A DNA stretch of 64,000 bases from Talpa occidentalis (GCF_014898055.3 NW_023601543.1:9976440-10040439); one strand, 5' to 3'. Numbered from the stretch's first letter, positions 31,160-42,359 are shown. Made by a program: numbers and translations. The notes: generated by a model from the letters alone, not told the origin.

Positions 31160-31880
31160 CTCCCTGGTCAGGAAACTATGCTAATGAACTTTCATCCAGG
31201 TTACACCAAGGTCTCATACTCTGAAGGTCTTTTCCAAGATGAGCTAAACAAAGCCAGAAAATATTACAGGACATCCTTTCCCCCCAACAATTCCCCCCTT
31301 TCACTTTTTTTCACCATTTCTATGGTGATGAAGGTCACATGTGTGGATGCAGCCTCAAAATACCTTCTTCATCAGAATTATTAATCTGCAAAAGAAACTT
31401 GGAAAAGAATGTATAGAAGATAAAATGGATCTACATTCTCTTCAGTCTTTTAATGCTTCCAATATGTTTTAGATTTTAAAAGTCAATGATGAAATATCAC
31501 TCTAAATTCCAATCGTCTTAAACTCTTACTATGTTTTCAGAAGAAAACAATCCTTTTTTCTAAGACTGAAAAATGTATCACCTGGATGGCCACATCCTGT
31601 ACCAGCCCATGTCCTGGGGTCCCTCCTCCAAGAACACTGCTTTGGTGTGTGTTTGTGATGCTGGGATAGGAGCATATAGAGGAAATTCCACAACCACTAA
31701 ACTTGTGGTTTTCTAAACTTCTGTTTTGAAGCAAGTAACTTCTCTCCAGAAAGGAACTAAAGTAGTTCATGACATGAATTCCAACTTAGATATGCAATTG
31801 AAAGGGAGACAAGCATTCTTTCTGCCCTGATTTTATCATCCTTAAATAGGAGGATCAGGAAGGCACCATATATCATTCAT
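31160..31880. other. Unassigned sequence
   Basis: No gene recognised. The C/T-rich phrase near 31278-31300 resembles retroviral-type flanking DNA, but nothing firm can be said. Confidence 0.35.
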
Positions 31881-31897
31881 TAAAGCAGTTGTTGCTT

Positions 31898-33124
31898 TTT
31901 TTTTTTTTTTTTTTTTTTTTTTACCACAATGCATTTTATTGTTGACGGACATTTGGGTCATATCCATCTTAAGGCTATAATGAAAAATGCTGCTATAAAC
32001 AATCTTGTATATTTTCCTTACATGCACATGTGTAAATTTTTTTTCTTTTTTTTTAAACTTTTTTTTTTATAGAGGCATGTTTATTTATTTATTTATTTGT
32101 TTTGTTTTTTTGTTTTTTTTTTTTTTTATAAATTTTATTGTTATATTCCCCATACAATTGCAGCCCCCCATTCTGACCCCAATCCCTCCCCGCCCGCCCC
32201 CGCCCGCCTAAAAGTGTCTCTGGTTCATAGTTTTTTGTTGATTTTGATTTTCACTTTCTTATAGTTATTCATTTTCCTGGTCCCTTATTTAAGTTTTCTA
32301 GATTCCTGCTATGAGTGAGACCATCCGGTATTTTTCTTTTTCTTTCTGGCTTATTTCGCTGAGCATGATCCCTTCCAGCGCCATCCATGTTGCTGCAAAT
32401 TGCATGTGTTTATCTTTTTTGAATGCTGAGTAATATTCCATGGTATATATGTACCACATCTTCTTGATCCAGTCATCTATTTTTGGGCATTTGGGTTGTT
32501 TCCAAAGCTTAGCTATTGTAAACAGTGCTGCTATAAACATAGGGGTGCAGGTGTTCTTTGGAATTGATGTTTCTGTGTCCTTTGGGTAAATACCTAGGAG
32601 TGGAATTGCTGGATCATATGGAAGCTCTATGTTTAGTAGGTCCAGAAATCTCCACACAGCTCTCCACAGTGGTTGGACCAGTTTGCACTCCCACCAACAG
32701 TGCAGAAGAGTTCCTTTTTCTCCACACCCTCGCCAGCATTTGTTGTTGCTAGTTTTTTTAATATGTGCCATTCTCACTGGTGTAAGATGGTATCTCATGG
32801 TAGTTTTGATTTGCATTTCCCTGATGGCAAGTGATGTTGAACATTTTTCCATATGCCTGTTGGCCATTTGCATTTCCTCTTCAGAGAAGTTTCTTTTTAG
32901 CTCTTCTGCCCATTTTTTGACTGGATTATTTTCTTTGTTGTTGCTGAGTCTCATCAGCTCTTTGCAGATTTTTGTGATCAGTCCTTTATCATTAGTGTTG
33001 GGTGCAAAAATGTTCTCCCAGTTGGTGGGGTTTCTCTTTGTTTTTGTTATTGTCTCTTTTGCTGTGCAGAAGCTCTTTAATTTGATGTAGTCCCAGCTGT
33101 TTATCTTTGCCTTCACTATCACTG
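31898..33124 (-). mobile_element. Young 5'-truncated L1 with 3'-transduced tail
   Basis: One insertion bounded by a perfect 17-bp duplication TAAAGCAGTTGTTGCTT (31881-31897 and 33125-33141). Read on the minus strand it has three parts. First is the L1 ORF2 C-terminus and 3'UTR (33124 to about 32127) with its own A-rich tail (about 32127-32101). Second is about 180 bp of extra sequence (about 32100-31923): a SINE-tail-like piece, then an old L1 remnant. Third is a poly(A) of about 25 nt (31922-31898). AATAAA lies 12-15 nt before the final poly(A) (31940-31935 on the minus strand). This is the structure of an L1 3' transduction. Confidence 0.85.
32298..33122 (-). pseudogene. L1 ORF2 C-terminal fragment
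   Basis: The longest open frame in the window, 274 codons. It is the L1 ORF2p C-terminal region only, with landmarks [17 protein letters not shown] and [20 protein letters not shown]. The Cys-rich segment [18 protein letters not shown] is the conserved ORF2p zinc-knuckle-like motif. The endonuclease and reverse-transcriptase domains are missing because of 5' truncation. The frame is undisturbed, so the insertion is recent. Not a cellular gene and not functional alone. Confidence 0.9.
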
Positions 33125-33270
33125 TAAAGCAGTTGTTGCTTTAATAGCACACATACAGACACACAATTATTTTTTCTAGATGCAAACATCAGATCCTTAG
33201 TGAAGGAAATTCAATAGTTAGCACAACATATAGAAAGCATACAGTCTCTGTGGAAAGAAAGTTTTGACTG

Positions 33271-33577
33271 GGCCTCCCCGGTGGCGCAGTGGTTGAGCGC
33301 TGGGTTGCGAGGCTGCCCGCAGCCTCTGCAGCACCGGTTCGATCCCCGGCTGCTCCCCGGCCACCAGAGGAGGGTCCCGCATGGCGCGCAGACCTCTCCT
33401 GCCGCCCGCTGCTCCCCTCAGCAGTGTACTTCGGTCCTTCTGCCTGCTCTGCTCCCCGCTCTGGCTCTGGTGAATCCTCTCACCCTCCCGCGCTTCTGAC
33501 CGTACCCGGTGCTTGTATAAACAAAATAAATAAATAAATAAATAAGAACATGCCTCTATAAAAAAAACAAACAAAAA
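33271..33577 (+). mobile_element. tRNA-derived SINE, copy 10 (young subfamily)
   Basis: Almost identical to copy 8. A-box-like TGGCGCAGTGG (33282-33292) and B-box-like GGTTCGATCCC (33336-33346) form an apparently intact pol III promoter. Perfect 13-bp duplication AAAGTTTTGACTG (33258-33270, 33578-33590). The tail carries AACATGCCTCTATA before poly(A). It lies only 130 bp from the L1 insertion. Confidence 0.95.
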
Positions 33578-33626
33578 AAAGTTTTGACTGAGGTAAGAAC
33601 TATCTCTTTATCAGCACATTTTAAAT

Positions 33627-33655
33627 ACACACACACACACAGACACACACACACC
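33627..33655. repeat. (CA)n microsatellite
   Basis: About 14 CA units with one interruption. Confidence 0.85.
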
Positions 33656-33659
33656 TCAG

Positions 33660-35095
33660 CTGTCCATAGCTGTACAGCTCAACCTTTAAATGCCAACTGG
33701 CCAGCGTCCTGGAGATTCATACATCCCAGCTGTCCAGTTCAGATCCCAGTCCTAGAAAATTTCTGACTGGGTGGCCCTTGTCTGAGATTTAGCCAAGATT
33801 CTTCCAGTTCTTGGCTACAGCCTGTGTCTCATATATTATTTCTTCACAGTTTTAAAATACAAAATAAAGTCACAGGAGAAAAAATGAGTTCACCAAGTTT
33901 TAACGGAAATACTCTGAACATGATACATCATCAGCATGTACGATTTCACAGTACTGCCTGTAAAATCTTGGCTTTTAGTACATTTTTCCTACTCGTGAGT
34001 TGGTAGGAAAAGATTTTTTAAGAGATGGTGGAAAGGCAGAAAAAAGTCAGGCAACTATATTGCACTAGTCACATTGCAGCGACCCAAGCATATAGATGGA
34101 ACCAATCAGCCCCCTCTTCCTTCTGGGGTGAGTACTCTGGCTAAGCTTCCCCAGGCAGCTGCTCACAGTGCCTTGATTTCTCTGCCAGAGTTGAGCCAAC
34201 CAACCCCTCCATGACATTCCTTCGGGCATTTAAACTGCAGACAGTGCGAACATGATGGCTTCGCGGTGGCTTGTTTCTAGCCATGCTCTGCAATGACACT
34301 GTGCCTCGGGCCCCAGTCGATAGCTCTCCTTGGATGCTAGACTAGGTCTTAAATGTGTAACTATAGGTATCTGCTATTTGCACCCAGAAAAATAACAATT
34401 TTGTATGTGTGAGCGTCACTATAGATGGCTAATCAGAAAAATCCTTCAGGAGAGGAAGAAGCACCTTTTGAGTGTAGGTCTTTCTCGACTGGTGACGAGT
34501 CATGTCCTAACAAACCCATCAGAAGCTGAAAATATTGGAGGATGAAAGTGCATTTAATATACCTAACCTTGCAAACACCACAGCTTAGCCTGGCCCACCT
34601 TGAACGTGCTGAGAACACTTACCCTTATAGTTTTGCCCTGCAGTTGGGCAAAATCATTCAATCATCTTATACAAAGTCTGTTTTTTAACAAAGTGATGAA
34701 TGTCTCATGTAATTTACTGAGTGTGTACTGGAAGTGAAGAGCAGTCTGTAGAGGAGCAGGTTGCTGCCCCTGGTGATCGTGAGGCTGACTGGGAGCCGCA
34801 ATCACTGCCCTGCCCAGCATCCTGACAGTTCTGTGCCGCATATCACTAGCCCAGAAAAAGGTCAAATTCAAAGTGTGGTTTCTACTGAGCGAGTATTAAC
34901 TTTGCACTAACATAAAGTCACAGGATTGTAAGTTGAACCATCCTAAGTCAGGGATGTTCTGCACTGCCTTCTTACAGAGATTCACATAGGTTTTCAAAAG
35001 CTTTAAGGTGAAGAGGCATGTGATTTAGAGCTGAAAAAGAAATTATGGTACATGACATTTCTAGATTCAATTGGGCTATTGGCTTTTCGATAATA
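33660..35095. other. Unassigned sequence
   Basis: Short open frames on both strands (33824-34006, 34433-34618, 34662-34871) show no motif. No repeat family recognised with confidence. Confidence 0.4.
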
Positions 35096-35099
35096 TTTG

Positions 35100-35720
35100 T
35101 GTTCTTCCAGCAGGTATTTATTGAACATTTGGCATGAGCCAGGAACCAGGCTAAGCACCAAGAAGGCAGTGGTGGAAAAGACAGAGTTCCTGCCTTACGG
35201 TACTTAAAGCTTTAGGGGGGAGGCTAGACGTGCTAATCAGCAGGACAGGTAGAAACAGGAAGGAGTGAGGCAGGGTACTATGGGACATAGAAAGGTGCCT
35301 AATCCAGTTTCGAGTGGCCAGGGAGGAATAGCTAAACGGATATTCGAAAGAGTATTAAGAGTCACCAGGTAGAGGAGGGAGAAGAGTGGAGAAAAGTGGC
35401 TTACACAAATGATGTGAAAAGCCTTGAGCAGAGAGGGGGGATCATGTACCCAGACATGAAGCAGGGAAGTTAGGAGTTTGGACTTTATCCTTAGGGCAGT
35501 GGGAAATCATCCAGTGGTTTTCAGCAGGGAAGAAATAAACTAATTTATATTTCTGAAAATGACATTCTGGCCACAGTGTGGAAGATGGATTGGTGGGAGC
35601 CAGCATAGAAGTAGTGATTAGGTCGGAGTTATTGCAGTAGTGCAGGTGCGCGATGAAGGTCGCTGAAGCCGTGAAAGTGGCAGTGGGGGTAGACAGAGGT
35701 CTCTAGGTTGAAGAGCCTGT
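35100..35720 (-). repeat. L2 LINE, antisense
   Basis: 'gcaggtatttattgaacattt' opening, 'gccttgagcagagagggg' (about 35422), 'tttggactttatccttagggcagtgggaaa' region (about 35478) and 'gttattgcagtagtgcagg' (about 35628) follow antisense L2 over about 620 bp. Confidence 0.75.
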
Positions 35721-35739
35721 AAGGACACAACTGATAACA

Positions 35740-35932
35740 ACAGCCAGCGTTTATTTTGCATCAGGCTCTACAACATGCACTTTACTTTCTCATTTGATCC
35801 AAACAACAACCTAATGAGGTGGTCACTGCCAAGGGAAACTGAGCCCAGATGAACTACATAATTTACCCAAGATCCCTCAACTAATAGCAGGTCCCTGCTC
35901 TTAACTACACGATTCTCCTGCCTTCTTCAAGT
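35740..35932 (-). repeat. MIR element, antisense
   Basis: 'agccagcgtttattttgcatcagg', 'ccaaacaacaacctaatgagg' and 'cccaagatccctcaactaatagc' match antisense MIR. Confidence 0.65.
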
Positions 35933-35942
35933 AAAGATATTA

Positions 35943-36296
35943 GGACTGGAGGCGGCACTTGTGCACCCCGGAAGCTGCCCCTACTAAGGGGTCCCGATGG
36001 GCAGCAAAATGGCGTCTGCCAGCTGGGTTGTTCAGGAAGTCAAGCCACATATTCCATTAATGAGATTCCCACAAAGAAGAGACGATGCCAAAGCCAATGG
36101 TGCAGGAGCCCTGGGACCAGCAGCGCTACCATCTCACTCTTCTTCAATGTCACAGCATTTTAACGGAAGCAAATCCCAGATTGGCTGATGTGGCAGGGTC
36201 TACCTGACGCTAGAAATAATAAAAAACATTAGCTCAGAAATATAGAAGGAAACTTGTGCTCAAGAAGAAATCGAATTTATCCAGCGTGGAGGTCCA
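35943..36296 (+). pseudogene. MRPS36: MRPS36 (KGD4) processed pseudogene
   Basis: An intronless copy of the small mitochondrial protein MRPS36/KGD4, now regarded as the adaptor subunit that ties E3 into the 2-oxoglutarate dehydrogenase complex. From the ATG at 35997 the frame reads MGSKMASASWVVQEVKPH and continues through LPSHSS and SQHFNGSKS. A 1-nt deletion near 36178 then gives a stop (TGA). In another frame the downstream match continues, including a segment equivalent to the family's C-terminal 'EEIEFIQRGG' (about 36265-36295). The 3' end and any poly(A) are missing. A further frameshift lies near 36215. Nonfunctional. Confidence 0.85.
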
Positions 36297-36344
36297 TCTT
36301 CTCATTACGTATACACATTGCCTTTCCTCAGTGACAGCATGTAC

Positions 36345-36545
36345 AGAGAGAAAAATCACCTCTTTCTACCCCCCTCCCCCAAGGGCACTAATCACATCAT
36401 GGCGACTCCACCCTCAGGAATTCATCTAAATCTAATTACCTCCCAAAGGTCTTGCCTTCAAATACCATCACAATGGGTGTTAGGGCATCAACATATGGAT
36501 TTGGGGAGACACAAAGACTCACTCCATACCAACTGGTAAAAGTTG
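36345..36545 (-). mobile_element. MaLR-type LTR remnant, antisense
   Basis: 'aattacctcccaaaggtcttgcc', 'ataccatcacaatgggtgttaggg' and 'atcaacatatggatttgggg' (about 36488) are a common MaLR LTR segment read in reverse. Confidence 0.65.
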
Positions 36546-36549
36546 GGAA

Positions 36550-37205
36550 GTCGTATTTGGTAAGAGTTTTCATATGATAATTTCTTATTTTCTCTGATAC
36601 AGGTAGGATCTATCCTTACTTTATGATGTCCCAATTTGTGATATTCTTTGACTTTCTCTATCAGCTTATAGAAGCCAGATTATAAAAGCAGATGTGCTGA
36701 ACAGTGGTTGCCTTAGGGTTTGGACCTTGCCAGGTGGCCAAATAGAAGACCCAAGTGTCTGAGAAGTTGAAGATATTGGCAAGAGAGTGACTGAAGTAAT
36801 TGATCCTTGGAGTGAGCTGAATTAGGAAGGGAAGAATAAAGAGGAAGGGAAACAAGTCTCAACTATTGAGAAAGAAGACCAGATAGAGTGAGTTCTGGAA
36901 AAATAGCATACTTGAGTTTACTACTTCAGTTGAGGAGATCTGTCTTATGCCAAGATCCATGGCATGACTGTAGGGTTGTATCACTGAAGTAGGGTGGAAA
37001 TAAAGATCATTGAGGTTTAAGAGGTCAAAGAACCAAGAAGTCAGAGTTGTGGCTTTAGTGCCCATGTCAATGATGGCAAGATTTAGGGTGGAAAAGAAGC
37101 CTCTAAGCTAGATGCCACACGGAGTCTCTGATGAATGCAGGAGGGGTGATTATTATCATCAGCAGAGACTAAAGCAATACCTTTCTCACCTTCTTCCAAA
37201 ATCAA
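36550..37205. other. Unassigned sequence
   Basis: No gene or repeat recognised. The minus-strand frames at 36661-36855 and 36859-37065 carry no motif. Confidence 0.4.
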
Positions 37206-37214
37206 CATAATGAA

Positions 37215-37535
37215 GAATAGCTACTATTTACTGAGCCCTCACTATGTGCCAGCCACTCTTTTCTAAGTTCTTTATTTTATTTATTTAATTCTCATGAATT
37301 AAATTATTTTATTATTTTATTTTTATTATTATTTATTTATTTATTATTATTTATTATTTTTATTATTTTATTTAATTCTCATGAGGACTTTGTGATGTTG
37401 GCCCTACTATCATTACTCCCATTTTACAAATAAGAGAAAGAAGCACAGTTTTTCCAATATTATTCAACTAGGAAGTGGCAGAGCCAGGACTTGAACTCAG
37501 GCAGCCTGGCTACAGAGCCTGTGCTGATGATCATC
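37215..37535 (-). repeat. MIR element, antisense, with AT-rich microsatellite
   Basis: 'tttactgagccctcactatgtgccag' opening and 'gtggcagagccaggacttgaactcagg' (about 37475) are antisense MIR. The segment 'tatttaattctcatgaa/ga' occurs twice, at both edges of a (TTTA)n/(TTA)n expansion (37268-37378). Part of the MIR was therefore duplicated with the microsatellite. Confidence 0.8.
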
Positions 37536-37539
37536 ATAA

Positions 37540-37705
37540 TAACATTACAGCTACTGTTCATTGAGCACTCTTTATGTTCCAGACATTGTGCTATGTGCAC
37601 CTTATACCTTGTCTCATTTAGTCATGGCAACAGCCTGTTAGAGAGGTACCATTAATGGCCCCCTTTTACAGATAAGGAAAATGAGGCTCAGAATTAGTAG
37701 GCAAC
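37540..37705 (-). repeat. MIR element, antisense (second copy)
   Basis: 'ctactgttcattgagcactc', 'cttgtctcatttagtcatgg' and 'ttttacagataaggaaaatgagg' are typical. Confidence 0.8.
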
Positions 37706-37709
37706 TCCA

Positions 37710-38595
37710 CCATACCACTTCCAACAACATGTTTTGTATAGGAAAATTAGCTTTGATTTTTCCACTTTAGTTCTACCTCTTTCCACAGCATACCACCTAA
37801 TTCAAGTACTTGGATATTTACATCTGCCATGTAGACATTTCTAATTTGTTTTTCAAGTGGTGTTCTTTCAAGTGGCTGATAGAAAATTAATGTTACCTGA
37901 TTAAGGGGGCAGAAGAGGAGGAAATGGGCTTTAATGGTAGAACAATGACTAACAATAATGTCGTAGTTGTATAGTACTTTAATGTTTTACAAAGGGCTTT
38001 AGCATATAATATTTTATTTGATCCTCCCCAAAGAAGATTTCCTGAATATGAAAGTTCTAAGACCTTAGAATACAATACCTAAGGGAAACTCCACCTGGGA
38101 GGCTTGCTGTTGTTATTTTATCAAGTACAAACAGCTATTGTGTCTATGAGGGTGAAAAACAGTTCCTTCTGGGGGAAGAGGGATGGTCTAGCCTTGAGTG
38201 GACTCTAAATCATTAAAAGTCTTTAAAACATTGTGAGAATGTTGGATTAATATCCATATTCAAAGGCAGATATTTCCAATCTTTTTGGCCAAGGCATACC
38301 CTATTTTCAGTCCCACCCACTTTGGTCCTAAAGGTATTATAGGACATATTTTTTAAAACAGTAATTAAAACCTATTTTATTTTCAAAATGATAAGGTCAT
38401 CTAAGATTACCGGAGCTGACTAATGTGTCACAAAACAGGGGTCAGGACTTGAGTTGGAACCTCAATTCTATTCCTAAAAACATTACCAACTGACAATTAT
38501 GAATAAAGACAGAGCAAAACAGGACAAAGTTAACTTATTAAAACAACATCTACAGAGTCCCCCTCATGCACAAATAAATCACTGTGCTAAGTACT
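37710..38595. other. Unassigned sequence
   Basis: No gene. 38280-38410 may be a diverged repeat but is not assignable by eye. Confidence 0.4.
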
Positions 38596-38599
38596 CAAG

Positions 38600-39015
38600 T
38601 CCTCTGTGTTAGTCAGGGTAGGTTAACTGCTGTAGCTGTAATAAATAATCTCCAAATCCTAGTGACTCAACACAGTAAAAGATTAGTTCTCCTTTGTGCA
38701 AAGTCTAATTCACATGTTCACCGTTCTCCCACAAAGTGCTCTTCCAAACTGGGACTCCAAACACCTTGCAACTAATGGTTTCACCATCCTCTAAGGCTTT
38801 GAAGTTTTCCACTGGATATGCTGCAACCAATTGGCAAGAGAGAAGAGAGGATGACCAAAGGAATTCATGGGATGTTTCAGGAGCCAGACCTGGAGTGGCA
38901 AAAACTTTCACCCATGAACCAGAACTGAGTCACCTACCCCCAAATTTACTGTAAGGGAGACTAGACTGGAAACTGTAATCTTCCCATGTGTCCAATAATA
39001 AGAAACTAGATTGGC
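38600..39015 (-). mobile_element. LTR-type mammalian repeat, antisense
   Basis: 'tgttagtcagggtaggttaactgctgt', 'atcctagtgactcaacac' and a 3' half with 'gggagactagactggaaa' follow an old mammalian LTR-like family in reverse. I cannot name the family. Confidence 0.5.
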
Positions 39016-39019
39016 TGAA

Positions 39020-39448
39020 CACTAAGCCAGTCTCTGACTCAGTTACACAATCCTTTGATTCCCAATCTTCATGCATTCTCAAATCACCTTAATGATTATT
39101 GCTGTATGTTTATCAGTGTATTATTTAATTAGTATTTTCTAGAATAATTTCTAGAAGTTGACTCACTTTTTTCTTTTACATTTTAAAAGGATGGGTTTAC
39201 CAGGAATAGGAAGGGAGAAGATGACACTTGCACAGACATAGGCAAGCAGAAAGAGCTACTAACTTTTTTATACTTAAATATATATATTTACAAAGGAAAC
39301 TTGGTCACTATAGTGAGTGGAAAAGCAGTGTCTCATCCCATAAATAGAATGTAGACAAAATATAAAAATAACCACAAAACAATATTAAATTTAGCTAAAG
39401 ATCATTTCCTGCTGGAGGCACTGAGCTGAGGCCTTCTCTCTCTTTGCT
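39020..39448. other. Unassigned sequence
   Basis: AT-rich, no gene or repeat family recognised. Confidence 0.4.
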
Positions 39449-39463
39449 AAAAAGGAAGATTGG

Positions 39464-39741
39464 TGGGCCTCCCCTGGTGGCGCAGGTGGTTGAGCGCAGC
39501 GCTATGAAGCTGTCCGCAGTCTCTGCAGCGCTGGTTCGATCCCCGCCGGCTGGCGAGGGTCCCACATGGTGAGGCAGACCTCTCCTGTCTCACCCGCTGC
39601 TCCCCTCAGCAATGTATTTCAGTCAATCTGCCTGTTCTGTTCCCTGCTCTGTCTCTGGTGAATCCTCTCACCCTTCCACACCTCTGGCCTGTACCCCATC
39701 TACTGTATAAATAAAAATAAAAAATAAATCTTTTTTTTTTA
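39464..39741 (+). mobile_element. tRNA-derived SINE, copy 11
   Basis: GGGCCTCCCCTGGTGGCGCAG start, B-box-like GGTTCGATCCC (about 39533-39543). A perfect 15-bp duplication AAAAAGGAAGATTGG flanks it (39449-39463, 39742-39756). The tail ends 'aataaatc' followed by a T10 run that is a pol III terminator-like sequence. Confidence 0.93.
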
Positions 39742-39817
39742 AAAAAGGAAGATTGGCAAGTGTTACACAGATACATAACACATAAATAGGAGCATCTAAA
39801 TGAAATTTACTTTTCAG

Positions 39818-40086
39818 GGTCTCACTGCCGGCACAAGGCATTGGGCACAGCACTATGAAGCTATCTTCAGCCTCTGCAGCACGAGTTCGATCACCTGTCC
39901 AGGGAGCAACCCACATGGTGCAGCAGACCTCTCCTGTCTTGCCCGCTGCTCCCCTCAGCAGTGTACTTCAGTCAATCTGCCTGTTCTGTTCCCCACTCTG
40001 TCTCTGGTGAATCCTCTCACCCTCTGCACCTCTGGCCTGTACCCCAGTTCTTGTATGCATAAATAAATAAATCTTAAAAAAATAAA
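39818..40086 (+). mobile_element. tRNA-derived SINE, copy 12
   Basis: Slightly degenerate 5' end ('ggtctcactgccggcac') with the usual CTGCTCCCCTCAGCAGTGTA core. A perfect 21-bp duplication (39797-39817 and 40087-40107, starting TAAATGAAATTTAC) makes the insertion boundaries certain. Confidence 0.94.
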
Positions 40087-40109
40087 TAAATGAAATTTAC
40101 TTTTCAGAG

Positions 40110-40395
40110 AAAGGAAAACTGAAACATTAAATTACTGAAATTAATGGATATCAGTCCTAACATTCTAAATAATTTTCTTTCCTGGGAACTATTTCTATTA
40201 TTTCCTTTTCCTAATTACTTGGTTGTTAGACCATGGCATTTTTTAAAAAATTAGATTTTCTACAAATTAGAAAACTAAATCCTAGAGAGTTGATATAACT
40301 TAATTGTAGCCTTACAGTTACTAACTGGTATGGTGAGATATACAACAAAGACATAACTGATGTTTGATTCATAAACATTATATTGAAGGCAAGGT
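40110..40395. other. Unassigned sequence
   Basis: No gene or repeat family recognised. Confidence 0.4.
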
Positions 40396-40399
40396 CTTC

Positions 40400-40870
40400 T
40401 CAAGAAGTTCAGAACTGGTCTTCCCATGATGAGTCATTTTGGCATGTAGACTATTTCCAGCTGAGATTTTTTGAGACCCTGTAGGCTCACAAGAAGCTTT
40501 TACTACTCCCTTAACTACATACAAGAAAGAATGTTGGGGATATTACCCAGAATTGGGGTTTTTACCAGAAACAGCCTTTCCCTTGGAAACCTCTCTATCA
40601 GGCTGAGAAAACATCTGCTCTTCATCATGTGACTCTTCTTTTCCTTGTCCTGTGAGCCCCCGCCTTGCTCCATGAAGCCCCAGGCCCCCATTCCATTCCT
40701 TAGCTCAGGATACAGACCCCCCATTTTCCCTCTTGCTTTTGGATTCTCTATCTATGTAGATTTCCCATATGCATATAATTAAATTTTTTTATTCCTTTAA
40801 TCTGTCTGATGTTAATTTGATTATTCCTAGAGGAGTAGGGGAAATGCCCTCTCCTCACTGACAACACGAA
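40400..40870 (+). mobile_element. ERV-type LTR remnant
   Basis: The 3' part contains 'tttaatctgtctgatgttaatttga' (about 40797-40821), typical of the R/U5 part of mammalian ERV LTRs, preceded by 'ataattaaa'. Upstream sequence is compatible with U3, but no paired ends were defined. Confidence 0.45.
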
Positions 40871-40874
40871 CTGC

Positions 40875-41965
40875 AAAGGTTATCATGATTCATTTTGATC
40901 TCTCTATTTTTGACTCAATTAAAATCTGATGTCACATTTATCTAGTCCTGGCCTCTATGAACACACAGCAGCAAAGAAACTATGGTTTCTATAAATCTAG
41001 AAAAGAATTGCCAAAGAATAAAAAGAACTCCTTAGACTAGCCTTGGAATTTCTGAAAAAGTGAAGTAGCTAGGGGGATTACTCTTGGAATGTATTAAAAT
41101 GGATTGAATCTGTCTACAGTAACCAAGAGTGTCTAGCACTGGCACGTGAATTGATAGTCATGTTGAAAAATGGAATAGAATTCAGAAATAGATGCAAATA
41201 TATATCAGAATTTCATATTTGATTAAGTTATCCATTGATATCAATGAGGAAAATGTAGATTCTTCAGTGAAAGGCATTTGGACAACTTGGTAGCCATAGA
41301 AAAAATAGAATAATTTTATTGCATGTGCTTGTATATACATATATGCTGGTAGATATATCAACATCTCTAAAGAGATATACAAAAAATTGATTGCAGTGAT
41401 TGCCTCAAGAGAGGGGTGATAAATGGCTGACATCCTGGGTGCATGTATTGTCTATTATTGTTTAATTAAAACCTAATAAACATTACAGATTAATGCCAAA
41501 AAATCCTCCTTCGGCAGCATAGAATTTTTACATTCTTCTGTTATTAGTCATGTTTTGAAAGTATTCTGTTATTGTCTGTTTTGTTTACACCAGGGATTAC
41601 TCCAGGCCTATGATTCCATTCTGAGAGCACAGACTCCCAAGGGAGCCCATCCACAACCCGACTTGACACCCCAAAATACATACACCCATTTGCAGGATCT
41701 GGCCATCCTTGGGCTGAATGAAATCAGGATGCCCAAAATTCAAATGTTAATAACAGGAGACTCATGATAGCCACTACCCTGTATTTATCTAAACTCTAAA
41801 TATTGCCCAGTGATCCAACAAGGATGACAAACATTTTGGAGTGTCAGGAAGGTAGCTGGACATTTTCTGAAACAGTAACATAATTTTTCTATTAAAATGT
41901 TGATTTTTCAAACTCTTGGCAAGTCTTCTCAGGATAGATAATCCTTCCTATAACATATAGTTGCT
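40875..41965. other. Unassigned sequence
   Basis: No gene or repeat recognised. The frame 41555-41767 lacks any motif. Confidence 0.4.
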
Positions 41966-41982
41966 TTAAAGCAGCCTGAAGG

Positions 41983-42256
41983 GGGCCTCCCTGGTGGCAC
42001 AAGGGTTAAGACGCAACCCATGAAGCTAACCACAGCCACTGCAGCACAAGTTTGATTCCCGGCCAGCCAGGGAGCAACCCACATGGTGCAGCAGACCTCT
42101 CTTGACTCGCCCCGCTGCTCCCCTCTGCAGTGTACTTCGGTCAATCTGCCCGTTCTGTTCCCCACTCTGTCTCTGGTGAATCCTCTCCCCCACACACACC
42201 TCTGGGGCCTGTACCCCAGCTCTTGTATGCATAAATAAATAAATCTTAAAAAAAAA
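41983..42256 (+). mobile_element. tRNA-derived SINE, copy 13
   Basis: GGGCCTCCCTGGTGGCAC start, full length, with perfect 15-bp duplication AAAGCAGCCTGAAGG (41968-41982, 42257-42271). Confidence 0.94.
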
Positions 42257-42359
42257 AAAGCAGCCTGAAGGAAGTGTGGACAGAAGTGAAGCTAGGAGGT
42301 CAGAGATCATCTAAACACACTCAGCACCTTTCTTTAGCTTTGAGCATATACGCATCCAA

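Noticed and set aside
32298..33122. 274-codon open frame as a possible gene
   Set aside because: It is the C-terminal part of L1 ORF2 in a 5'-truncated insertion with target-site duplications, not a host gene.
33271..33350. Possible tRNA gene (A and B boxes)
   Set aside because: The boxes belong to a tRNA-derived SINE; the sequence does not form a complete cloverleaf and is followed by the SINE body.
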